The notes under the pieces: model-generated
The model's input: the letters and a program-made list of their open reading frames with translations, nothing else
Database searches by the model: none
What the model was told of the DNA's origin: nothing
Assembly (NCBI GenBank): GCA_014529385.2
Contig: CM043946.1
Coordinates: 39,935,558 to 39,999,557 of the forward strand
DNA from: Adiantum capillus-veneris
Lineage: Eukaryota > Streptophyta > Polypodiopsida > Polypodiales > Pteridaceae
Direction of reading: 5' to 3'
Length of the DNA: 64,000 nucleotides
Translations under genes and position numbers: made by a program
Part shown: piece by piece, positions 29,701-40,500 of the stretch
Position numbering within the stretch: the stretch's first letter is position 1
Layout: the number at the start of each line of letters is the position of its first letter

Positions 29701-31822
29701 TTTGTAATGGCTGGTTTCGACAGAGTAATTCAGACCTAAGAGATACTAGGAGACACTATTCTCCGGAGGTAGCGACGGTGGTGCCATATGGGGCTGCTGT
29801 CGAAAAAAAAGTATGACGGCAAGTAGCTCTTTGCCAACCTTCCATGACTCCCTGAGCTGAGAAGTGCTAAGAGTCATGCCGCTAGTGGGTAGAGAAAAAT
29901 GCCCAAAAGCATGGCACCTAAGGCACTAATCCGGACGACCAGACACCACCACGGGTTGCAGACAAAACCTGCTCTTTTTTTGTTGCTATGGCACAAAAGG
30001 AGGCTGTATACTTTATAGAAAGAGACCATCGGGAATGCTCAAAGGCATATAGCCCACAAGATGTACAAGACGAGGAGTACAAAGTGACTACTATGTGTAC
30101 ATGAAGGTGGCACGTATGAAGAATGCAAAATGAACCACTCAAAAGATACCTAGTGCCATGTGATGTGTCCATGGTCCAAATTGAAAAGGACTGAAGATCT
30201 CGCCCATGTTCTGAGAAAATAGTATCTACAGATTTCGCTGCCCTTGAGGGGCCTAGCAAAGTATCCCATTGGCTGCAAAATAGTTGTCAATGTCGCGGAC
30301 AACTTCAAGCCCAAAATGTGAACACAAAGAGCCTTCCACATGATCCATAAATTGAAGCTACAGATCGTAGTAAAAATTCTAAACCTCTAAGAGAAGTCCA
30401 ATTGATGGACAGTATTTGGAACCATCTATAGACTGTAGCCTGTCCAATCTATTCCACTGATGTAAAGCATGAGGGTCGCGATATGTCAGAGAGTCCTGAA
30501 AAAGAGTGTGTGACCTCGAATATCGCAAAAGTCATGCAACTCTCCCCCATCACAAATCCATGATGAACTCCTACTTCGAACAACAAACAACAAATCGCCC
30601 TCCACACTAAGTGTAGGAACAAACCCAAAAACAGTGCCTCAAGGACTCAAACTACAAAATAAATCTTTGGTAATTCAGATTGTGACCAGTAATCTCAACC
30701 CAAGTGCCAATAGGCAATCCTAGATGCGCAATCATCCACATGAAATAGCATATTTAACAGTTAATTTTGATGCTCCAAATGCATGACCAAAAGTGTCACT
30801 AAAAGGCTTGAGAGATTCCCTAATCTCGCCATACCTTTGACTGACGTGGATGGTGAGTTGGGTGTATGTCCTCAAGATGATCCTCCTTCCAAGGGATACA
30901 ATGCACTCAAAAAAGGAAAGAGGGGACCCCCTCAGCCACTAAAGAAGGCCACTACCACTCTCACTAGGATGCCAGTCCAACTCAACCAGTGGTTGTCCCT
31001 GACAATTCCACAACCTCCAAAACAGTGCCTCCTCTAATCTCTGAATTGTTAAACACTTGTGTCCTATACTGCACAACCACAACAATCAAGCGTCCACAGT
31101 CACAGCCAGTGAATGCCACCAGCCTTGATGAGAAGGTAAAATAATTTGTCCCCCAATGAGGACATGCCACTTTGCAGGAATAGTGGCATCAATCTCTTGC
31201 ATGCGTGCAAAAACCCCTCAACGGATCCCATAGATAGCTCCAATGACCTCTGCACAACCAAGGAAGCCTCCAACCAATGGCATAAAGATGCTGCTAGACC
31301 ATCCTTCCATTTGGCCTACTCAATGTGCGAAGATTTACTCTAAACGATTTTCGCACTTGTTCCTTTGACGATTGATCAACACCTACGCTTCGCAATGGGA
31401 CTTGCAAGAAAGGCAAGAAATGCCAAGGGCTATACGAAGGCAAGTTTGCGGTAGCAATAAATGACATATCTTTCAGCCTGCCCAGCACTGTCCTGCTCCA
31501 ATCTTTCTTCTCCTCTATACTTTCACGTGTATCTGGTAGTCAGGATTCAAGAAGAGTAGTGTTTCCGCCAATGAGCCGCTGACAAGGCCCTCCAATTTTA
31601 CAGGCATTGAACAACCCAAAAACATTGCATCACCAGAGAGAGGACACGTCTGTCAAGGATTCCCTTCCAACGCCAGCGTGCATTGCAAGGGCCCAGAATC
31701 CTTGATACAGAGAACCACCCCATTCAAATGATGACTATAACTTCTTTGTCGGAGCTGGAAACTTCAACGGTACCACTGCCAGTGCGTGTGAGCAGTGTGA
31801 TTCGTGAGGTGCGACTTTCTTC

Positions 31823-31828
<6 letters not shown>

Positions 31829-31900
<72 letters not shown>
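31829..31900. repeat. (GT)n(GA)n compound microsatellite
   Basis: About 13 GT units followed by about 20 GA units with one GATA interruption. Confidence 0.95.
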
Positions 31901-32002
31901 CCCTTCAAGGGCGACCATTGCAGTGCGGTCTCGGCACCTTTTTGGTACTAATCGGTGCATCTCTCTCGATTCCCAAGCGACCTCAAGTTCCGACGAGTCT
32001 TG

Positions 32003-32212
32003 GACTCCCCTCCACACTATCTCACACGGCCCGCCTCATCACTATATCACACAGGCATGCTTAAATGGGATCAATGTGGAGGAGGAAAACGCGGGGTGCA
32101 CCAATCGTGGACCGTCAGATTCGGCAGTTGCCCCAAATTTACAAATTTGCCTTGAATCACCTCAACCGTAGATCCCATTTGAAGCCGCCCGTGTGAGATA
32201 GTGTGGAGGCCA
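32003..32212. repeat. Inverted repeat, 21-bp perfect arms
   Basis: CCTCCACACTATCTCACACG(G) near 32004-32024 is perfectly complementary to the arm near 32190-32210. The match continues imperfectly inward. Arms about 170 bases apart with no coding between them suggest a small MITE-like element or a foldback. No clear target duplication is visible. Confidence 0.6.
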
Positions 32213-32429
32213 AGCCACACACAATACAACAAGAAAGCAAAGGTTCAAGCAATGCAAAATTTCACAAGCAATTGTGCTATTGAAGCATTCGGGCAAGAAG
32301 GGAAATTGGGGAAAATTGCAAAATCCAACAGATCTTCTCTTAAGAGTGTGTATAAGGACACGTTCACACACACACACACACACACTCTCTCTCGATGTAG
32401 AGTGAAGTGCCAGCTTCTGTGATTGCAAA

Positions 32430-32847
32430 GCTTTGACAGCTCACAATCGGTACGAAAGCGAAAAGAGAGAGCTAGAGAGAGAGCTTTGGAACTCTCTTGG
32501 TCGCGATGAAACGAGCGACGGATTGTGCACTCTCGGCGTGCATACACACATAGGTATCGCGTGTGAGCGTCAGCGAGTAAGTCCGGGCTTTCCCAGCATC
32601 GGATCAGCTCTCCTCTGATGACAGCACGTCTACGGGTTTGGAGTTTTTTTCTCGGCATCAGCTTCGAGCATCAACGGCTACAGCATCGGCCAGCGCTTCC
32701 GTCCGACGATAGAAAGCGGCATTGAGAGTTTTCTTGGCTTTGACATAGCGAGAGCGAGAGAGAGCAATTGGGCTCTCCTCCGGAGAAGCTTCGCCATCGA
32801 CTACCCTCCCACACGCTCATCCGGAGTGGTTTGGCTTCGACGGTTCT
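32430..32847 (+). mobile_element. Copia-like element L, leader segment left of gypsy A
   Basis: GC-rich DNA that is contiguous with 47467 onward once gypsy A is removed (GTTCT duplicated at 32843-32847 and 47462-47466). The word GGCTTCGACGGTTC occurs on both sides of the insertion (32832 and ~47488). I assign it to L because copia-like coding follows on the right. No 5' LTR is found, so this could also be unrelated flanking DNA. Confidence 0.4.
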
Positions 32848-33439
32848 TGTAACAGACTTGGACACTCCAAGTCGAGAATCTACCACGACACCACAAATAA
32901 TCACTTCAAAACAGTTCATTGTTCACGACACTGGCCCAGCGGAGTTCCGTGCCTAGAGATATTGGCCCCAAAGACTGGCGCCCCTTTCAGTATTTCTTTT
33001 TATATTAATCTATGTTCAAAGTACAAGAGTGCAGGCAGGCGCTCACACTCAGACTCTGCGTCTAGATGCTCTGAGTTGTGAGGCCCTGCCCACGTATTTA
33101 AAGATTTACAAACGGATGCTAAAAAGCAGAGCCCAAAAGCTGAAAATCAAAAAGCTTGTTCTCTCTCTTTCTCACAAGCTCTCTTCAGTGAATAGAAAAA
33201 TAAAGCAAAAGCTTCTCTCTCTCTCTCTCTCCCATGCTACATTGCGTAGAAAAAGCAATGCCTAAAAGCAGAACGCTGGCTGCCGTAAAATTCGTCGAGA
33301 TTTGTGGGCTACCACGTCAGTAGCCGTACGGAATTGCCACGTAAGCACTTCGCGTAGTTTTTGATGCTGGCCAGCCTGCAACCCATGCTAGAAGAGAATG
33401 TGTGTGTGTATTGGGCAGCCACGTCATCAGTTTGTGACA
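32848..33439 (-). repeat. Gypsy A 3' LTR
   Basis: 592 bases. Plus strand TGTAACAGACTTGG..TTTGTGACA, matching 46866-47461 with scattered differences (my visual estimate is a few percent to ten percent). It contains the block CCCCAAAGACTGGCGCCCC near 32967, also present in gypsy B and, altered, in element K. Confidence 0.9.
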
Positions 33440-34049
33440 TACCCCCCTCTTGAAAGCATTGTAATCGCCCTCGATTACGACTGCAAACAGACAGAAGCCA
33501 TAAACTGTCTTAGCAGACACTGAATGTTAGTACCAACGCACTAGGAACACACATCTAGCACATGTACCAATCGACAATCACATCATACGACATCACAGGA
33601 CATCACTTGATATCACAAGACCTCACATGACAAATCATATTCAACATTCATTCGGATCTTAGACCATGATTTATCGGCAATGCAGTTAGCAATCGCATCT
33701 AGATCTACTCAGGACCTCATAGATGCCCGATTGACTAACCCCTATTGCAACCATGTCTATTCGAGATCATTTAGACCAAAATGCTGCAATCATTTCGTCT
33801 ATCAGTTGCTGCACTTTAAAAACAAGTCAAGAACAAATCAGTTTCATATTCGGGAATTCCATTTCATAAAGTCATACAGCAGAATACTATCAGCTCTCAG
33901 TATCCCTAAAGCTCAAAGAGACATCAATGACTCTAGTATTCAATAATCAAGGCATCTGTTGACAAAAGGAGCGGAGTAACTCCCCTCTTGTGCAACCCAC
34001 TGCACCAGATTTCCGGCCAAGCTGAATTATGGGTTCCATTTGGAGTAGA
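33440..34049 (-). other. Gypsy A 3' untranslated region and polypurine tract
   Basis: The minus strand reads AAGAGGGGGGTA directly before the LTR start TGTCACAAA (33439). Between this and the pol stop there are about 600 non-coding bases, homologous to 16869-17444 in gypsy B. Confidence 0.8.
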
Positions 34050-36120
34050 CTACGCTAAACCAAAAGCTTCAAGGTAAAGGTTCACAATATGAGGAGTATC
34101 TGCTAGGTCCTCCTCCTCCATCCACTTCGCATCCAATGCAGAATAGTTCTTGAATTTAACCAAGAACCGCCTTCTCACTTTACCCTTATTCTTTCTGTCC
34201 TTATGTGCCAAAATCTGTTTAGGAACAAGGATCTTCTCGTTTTCTTCTACTTCAGGTTGCTCATCAGGCTCCCCATCTTCGGATACATCACCTTCCCCAT
34301 CTTCGGGCACATCACCTTTAAAAGGTTTCAAGAGACTAACATGAAATGCATTGTGAATCCTCCAAGTGTCAGGCAATTTCAGTCGGAAGGAGACATCATT
34401 GATCTTTTTGGAGATTTGGAAAGGTCCATAGTATCGCATACTAAGCTTTAGAAAAGCCTCTCCTTTTCCTTTTTCTTTCTCAGGCGTGCCTTCTCAAAAC
34501 GTAAGAGCACCCAATCATCCTCCTTCAATTTCAAATCGCGACGATGGCGATCCACTGCCTTTTTCTGTCTTTCTTAAGATTTCTGCAAAGCCTCGCGGAC
34601 CTTGGCAAAAGCCGTGTCCAAGTTGCGCATGTACTCATCGACTTCAAAAATCTTATCTTTCGTGCTTAGGAAGGGTGGAACCTTTGCAGCACCTTCAATA
34701 ATCTCAAATGGCGCCTTCCCCGTCGAAGAGTGTATCATGTTGTTGTAGGCAAATTTCACCAAAGGTAGATACTTTTCCCATTGAGTCTTCTGATCCGAGA
34801 TATAAGACTTCAATAAATCTAAAACCACTGAATTAGCAATCTCAGATTGTCCGTTGGTCTGCGGGTGGAAAGATGACGAGAACTGCAACTGCGTGCCAAT
34901 GTTCTCTCAAATTGCCTTCCAAAACAAACTCGTGAATCTGGGACCCAGTCGGAGACAATCGTCTTGGGCATGCCATGTAATCTGAAAATATGGACCACAA
35001 ACAGTCTCGCTAAGTGATCCGAGTGATCCGGCTTGACTGTTTTCTTTACTGGAATGAAATGAGCCTGCTTGCTAAATCTGTCAATAACAGTCCAGATACC
35101 ATCGTGACCACTTTGTGTTCTCGGGAGATCAAAAATGAAAGCCATTGCAATACTTTCCCAGGGGCGGGTGGGTATGGGCAAAGGCTGTAACAATCCCTAT
35201 GCTTTATGCCTATCAAACTTGACCTTCTAGCATACTAAGCAACTGCGCACAAACTCGTTCACATCCTTCTTGAGTCTCGGCCAAAAGAAGTATCTCTCTA
35301 CCCCTTTCAAGGTGGTAGCAATGCCGCGGTGACTCATAGAAGGCGGACAGGCATTTGGTCATAACCTTTTCCCTCAACGGCTGTGTAACGCACAACATGG
35401 TTTTCCTCATCAAGTAGCCATCCCGAATGGAATATCCCGCTATTGTCTGCCCATCCCGTATCCGTGTGAAAACGTCTGCACAATCCGTATCTGTGGCATA
35501 TTGGTCGACCATATCCTCGAAGCTCCTATGATAATCGCGGAAATAGCCAGAACCAACGGTTTTCGAGACAAAGCATCTGCCACCAAATTCTTCTATTCCT
35601 GAACATGGACAATCTGGAAGTGAAACTGTGACAAGATGTTCGCCCACCACATTTGCTTTTCCGATAGCTGCTTCTGTGACAAGAAGTAGTGTAAACTCTG
35701 ATGGTCTGTAAAGACAGTAAAATCTGCTCCGAGTAGGTAATGCCGCCACTGAGTAAGAGCATGGATAACCGCCAAAAGCTCCTTCTCATAAATCTGTGTT
35801 GTCAATTCCAGCCTTGAGAACAATCGGCTCTCGTAAGCAATGACATGGCCTTCTTGCATTAAGACCGCACCTAGACTACGACCACAAGCATCACAATATA
35901 CTTCAAATGACTTCTGCAAGTCCGGCAAAGTCAAGACTGGTCCCATAGTCAGTTTCTCTTTCAATGTCTGAAAGGCAGTCACCTCTGTGGGTCCCCACGA
36001 GAAAGGGACTCCTTTCTGTGTCAAAATATGCAAAGGAGTCCCTTTCTTGTGGGTCCCCACGAGAAAGGGACTCCTTTCTGTGTCAAAATATGCAAAGGGG
36101 AAGCAACCTCTGCAAACTTT
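34050..36120 (-). pseudogene. Gypsy A RNase H, integrase and chromodomain-like end
   Basis: RNase H is at 36060-35593 (YCDACGRSLGAVLMQEG, TDHQSLHYFLSQ). The integrase H2C2 zone (about 35400-35213) is frameshifted. The core is at 35193-34574 ([16 protein letters not shown], then SDW in place of SDRDP, and [11 protein letters not shown], so the second motif is damaged). GPFQISKK and [15 protein letters not shown] precede [19 protein letters not shown], a chromodomain-like module at 34439-34050. A 62-bp tandem duplication at 35991-36098 adds a frameshift before RNase H. It is not functional. Confidence 0.88.
35991..36098. repeat. 62-bp tandem duplication in gypsy A pol
   Basis: GTCCCCACGAGAAAGGG starts at 35991 and again at 36053, and the copies agree for about 46 bases. 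62 is not a multiple of three, so it shifts the reading frame. Confidence 0.9.
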
Positions 36121-36137
36121 CTAATAAACCACCTGTA

Positions 36138-36348
36138 CTACGAACACAATCCCAAGAAGCTTCTAACTTCATGGACATTCTTCAAATCAGGCCAATCACA
36201 AATAGTCTCTATCTTGGACGGATCCATCTGCACTCCTGCTACTGAGACAATGTGTCCCAAAAAGTGTATCTCTGGTAGGAAAAATTCACTTTTCTTCTCA
36301 TTGTTCACTAACTTGTGATCTCGTAATGCCTGAAAGACTTGAAGCAGA
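36138..36348 (-). pseudogene. Gypsy A reverse transcriptase, C-terminal part
   Basis: It continues RT from 44123 after removal of element K: LQVFQALRDHKLVNNEKKSE, then FLGHIVSVAG and NVHEVRSFLG. The frame ends with a stop at 36138, and RNase H continues in another frame. Confidence 0.88.
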
Positions 36349-36353
36349 TGATC

Positions 36354-36426
36354 TGTCACAAGATGGGCACCACGTGCCAATAGAAAAGAACAGACTGAAC
36401 AGACTTTTAGCACTTCAATAACAACG

Positions 36427-36474
<48 letters not shown>

Positions 36475-36984
36475 GACACGCGACACGGAGTGGCGGAATT
36501 CCACCCCAGAGAGTATTGGCCCCAAACCTTGGTGCCCCTTTCGGTATTTCTTTATATTGCATCAACACTGTACAAGCCGGTACTCCAGACTCTGCACCTT
36601 CTCAAGGAAGCATGCAAGAGAATGAGCCCTAACCTCATATTTAAAGGCACTAGGCTCCAAAAGCAGTTATACATGAAAAGCCTTCAAACTCAAAAGCTTC
36701 TGGTCCAAAAGCAATGGCAAAAGCTGCCAGCGTAATTTATGGAAATCTGTACAGCCTGCCACGTCATCAGCCAACACAACGCGGAAATCCAGACAGCCTG
36801 CCACGTCATCATGCCAGCACAATTTTCGGAAATCTGCCACGTCATCAATTTTTGCGTGTGTCCGGATCCTGCTTTATTTTCTTCCTTTATGTCACTTGGG
36901 GCCCCATCGAACGGCGTCCCCATAAGTTGGTAGAACTTCTTCTATTACTTCTTCTTCTTAGGGTTTAGGCCCCTCGGCCACATC
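36354..36984 (-). repeat. Element K 3' LTR, left part (rest at 42123-42172)
   Basis: 681 bases without copia B. It includes (GA)n at 36433-36472 and the family block TATTGGCCCCAAACC near 36515, then ~385 bases missing from the other K LTR. The right part, 42123-42172, ends CAGTTTGTTACA. Confidence 0.88.
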
Positions 36985-37211
36985 TGTTACCATATACATG
37001 TGGTAGTGATGTGTGTGAACACACTAGGACCGCCGGGGCATTTTTTCCCTCTTTAGGAGGTTTTTTCCCCCGTGCATTGTATATACGCCCATCACTCTAG
37101 GGCTATCTATCTTTCCATTGCACACTAAGTAACACACTCTCTATTGTGTGCCTTGAGCTTCCTTCGTCTTCTCCAAGCTGTGTGTGTTTCTCTGCAACCC
37201 TAATTCCAACA
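36985..37211 (+). repeat. Copia B 5' LTR
   Basis: TGTTACCATATACATG..AATTCCAACA, with TG..CA ends. TGTATATACG near 37078 is a plausible promoter TATA. Read base by base, it matches 41891-42117 without a difference that I can find. Confidence 0.95.
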
Positions 37212-37213
37212 AT

Positions 37214-37225
37214 TGGTATCAGAGC
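37214..37225 (+). other. Copia B primer-binding site
   Basis: TGGTATCAGAGC, complementary to the 3' end of plant initiator-Met tRNA, two bases after the LTR. Confidence 0.95.
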
Positions 37226-37537
37226 AGGTCACGTCCTCCCGGGCTTAGTCGCCAGCTGCTCCAGCACACGCCTGCTCACTTTCTCCGATTTCAGTGAGCT
37301 TTGGCGAGCAATCGCAGGTCGACAAAAATTTTGATTTGGGCTCATTTCGGCCTCCGTTTCCACTACAGGCAGTACTGCACAGGCTATTTCGTCATTTTGT
37401 GCAGAATTTCTGTCAGTGCCGTTTTCTGCATAACAGGTGCCTTATAGTCTTCTACGGTTTGTGCTATATAGCATAGGTTGTTCCCGCTTCGTTGCTCCTA
37501 TTTTCGGGCAGTTTTCACATCAGGTGTAGCATTTACC
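37226..37537 (+). other. Copia B leader
   Basis: Non-coding leader between the primer site and the gag-pol start. It presumably holds packaging signals. An in-frame ATG at 37478 exists, but the next one at 37538 (ACCATGGC context, protein start MADNNNTD) is the better start. Confidence 0.6.
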
Positions 37538-40500
37538 ATGGCTGACAACAACAACACAGATGTGTTCAAGATGTTTGCTGCTGAGGACAGGTTGGATGGG
37601 GACAACTACCCTATGTGGGCTTATATGATGCAACATGTTCTTGTGTCAAAGGGTGTCTTGAACATTGTGCAGGGCATTGATGTACGTCCTGGTTCTGAGG
37701 ATGTAGGCGATGTTGAGGATGTTGCAGGTCTTGCTGCAAGGATTGCAGCTGTTAGAGTTGTTTTGCCTACTGCAGAACAAGCTCGTTGGGATGTTAAGGA
37801 TGCGCAGGCTCATGCATTGATTGCGTTGTCTGTGAAGCGCACCATTGTTCCTCACATCCGTTTAGCAAAATCTACAAAACAGGCTTGGGATATTTTAGCA
37901 GGTCTTTATGCAAGCCGCAATGAGGCTAAAATTGCTTTGCTGCGTAAAGAGCTGGAGTCGAAGATTATGCATGAGGAAGATGATATGGACACTTTCCTTG
38001 CTAGTGTCAAGGATATCAATGAGCAGCTTATTTCTGCAGGTGAAGTCATTTCAGACAGTTACCTTGTGCAGACTGTTCTTGATGCCTTACCAGATTCCTA
38101 CCAGACTTTTGCTAGTACTTGGAGACTGATGACCCAAGGAAATCCTGAAGTTGTCAAGTTTGATGCATTATGCACATTGCTGTTGCAAGAGTCCCTTTCT
38201 AGAAAAAACAGGACTAGGCAGCGTGCAGTTGAACAGGCTTTTATTGCTTCTCAAAGAAAGGGTGGTAACAGTAATGCAGCCACTTCTTATCGTTCTGCTG
38301 CGAGTAGCAAAAATTATGTTCCTAATGCTTCTGCTGGCAGCAATTCGTCTGGAAATTCTGGTGATAAGGGCAAAAAGAAGATGCGTTGCCATTATTGTAA
38401 AGCCAATGATCACTTGATCAAGTCGTGTCCTAAGTTGAAGGCCAAAGAGGCTAAGAAGAAAGAGGGTGGTTCCACTACAAATGCTGGTTCCACTACAAAT
38501 GCAGCCATTGTTGAGTCTTCTGTGAAAGGAGATTGTGTTGCTGATGTTGATGCAGAATGGGCTTTTAGCACAGAGTGCACTTACAATCCTGCTATCCATG
38601 ATGCATGCTTGTCAGTTGTTGCAGATTCACATGTGTGGTATTTTGACAGTGGTGCTACAAAGCACATTACCTCACATCGTGAATTGTTTACCTCTCTCGA
38701 GTCTGTCCCTCATGGGAATTCAGTCACTTGTGCCAACAACACCTCTTATCCAGATCAGGGAGTTGGAAAGATTGTGCTCACTGCTGCTAATGGCAGTTCC
38801 TTCACACTTGTTGATGCACTTTATGTACCTGGGATCAAGAAGAATCTCTTGTCTGTATCCGCACTTGCTAGACTTGGACTTGTAGTCAAATTTGTGGATA
38901 ACAGATGTACAGTTCATGATCTCAGTTTTGGTGATGAAATTGTTGCATCTGGCCTTTTGTGCCGTGGGCTGTATAAGCTCACTTTGTATGACAAGTGTGG
39001 AAAAAATTTTGCAAATGCTGTTGCAGATTCAAGGGCTATTTCACATGCAAAACTTTGGCATGCACATTTTGGTCATCTGAATTTTGCCAGTTTGCTGCAT
39101 TTGCAGAAATCTGATATGGTTGCTTCTTTGCCGCCTCTTGAAACACCTGTCAAACATGTTTGTGAAGGCTGTATTTTGGGTAAGATGCAGCGTTCTAAGT
39201 TTCCAAAGGATAGTTCAGTTCGGGCCACATGCAGGTTGCAGCTTGTGCATAGTGATGTTTGTGGGCCCATGCAAACTCCGTCCTTGGGAAATTACCTGTA
39301 CTTCGTGACTTTCATTGATGATTACTCCAGGCATGCATGGGTATTTCCGCTTAAAGCGAAGTCCGAAGTTTTTTTGTGCTTAAAACAATTTCTAGCTATG
39401 GCTGAAAATGTCTCGAAATGTACTATGGGCACCCTCCGTTCCGATCGAGGGGGGGAGTATATGTCTCATGAATTTAATGCATTTCTGGCTAGTCGTGGGA
39501 TAAAACACCAATGTACAGTGCCTTATACACCTCAGCAAAATGGTGTTGCCGAGAGAAAAAACAGGTCACTGACGGAAATAGCACGATGTATGGTCAAAAG
39601 TCAAGCTTTGCCGCATTCTTTTTGGCTTGAGGCCATCATGTGTGCCACTTATGTACTTAACAGGTGTCCTACGAAAGCTTTGCAGTCTATTACTCCATAT
39701 GAAGCATGGCATGATAGAAAACCTTCTATTGAGCACATGCGTGTTTTTGGATGTTTGGCATATGCTTTGGTGCCACAAGTGCAGCGCAAAAAATTGGATG
39801 ATAAGGCTGTCAAATGTATTTTTGTTGGTTATAGTGCTGAAAGCAAAGGTTACATGTTGTATCATCCGCAAACAAAACGTATTCTGGTTTCACGGGATGT
39901 AGTGTTTGTGGAAGATTCTGTTCAGCCCTTGCTGTCATATACTAGAGACAGTAATGTAAGCTCACAGGACATTTATGACACTTTGTTGCCTCTTTTCAGT
40001 GGTGGAAATACGAATGTAAGTTCCAATGAGGCAAATGTACAGCCTATGGGGGTTTCTGAAAATGTTTTACATCAGCCTATTACTGATACAAATGTACATG
40101 ATGTACTTGATGAGGAAAGGACTAAAAATGAGCAGGCTAGAGGTATGCCAAAATGGCTGGTGCACGACAGTAAATTGGATGCACCTTTGTCTAGTCGTAC
40201 TCGTTCAGGCTCTCGCCATGCATCTTATGCATCAGATTGTTATGCTTTGGCTGTGTCTAGCTTACATGATGTTGAGGAGCCTGTGACTTTTGATGAAGCA
40301 CAAAATTCAGAAAATTGGATGGCTGCCATGCAATCAGAATATGATGCACTTATAGAAAATGACACATGGACTTTATGTGATTTTCCTCCTGGCAAAAAGG
40401 CCATTGGTACGAAGTGGGTTTACAAGTTGAAACGCACGCCGGATGGTGAGATCGATCGCCATAAGGCTCGACTTGTTGCAAAGGGTTATGCACAGCAAAA

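Larger units (their letters stand above)
29701..32429. other. Unassigned, decayed sequence
   Basis: I see no complete gene. On the minus strand near 29990-29880 there is a short CLRCHAFGHF reading that hints at a zinc knuckle, without support around it. The plus-strand frame 30783-31037 is Lys/Pro-rich and unrecognised. The interval contains a GT/GA microsatellite (31829-31900), an inverted repeat (32003-32212) and a CA/CT tract (32366-32395). Confidence 0.4.

Noticed and set aside
37478-37537. Upstream ATG at 37478 as the copia B start
   Set aside because: It would add 20 residues (Phe/Arg/Cys-rich) unlike copia gag starts; the ATG at 37538 has better context and a typical gag N-terminus.
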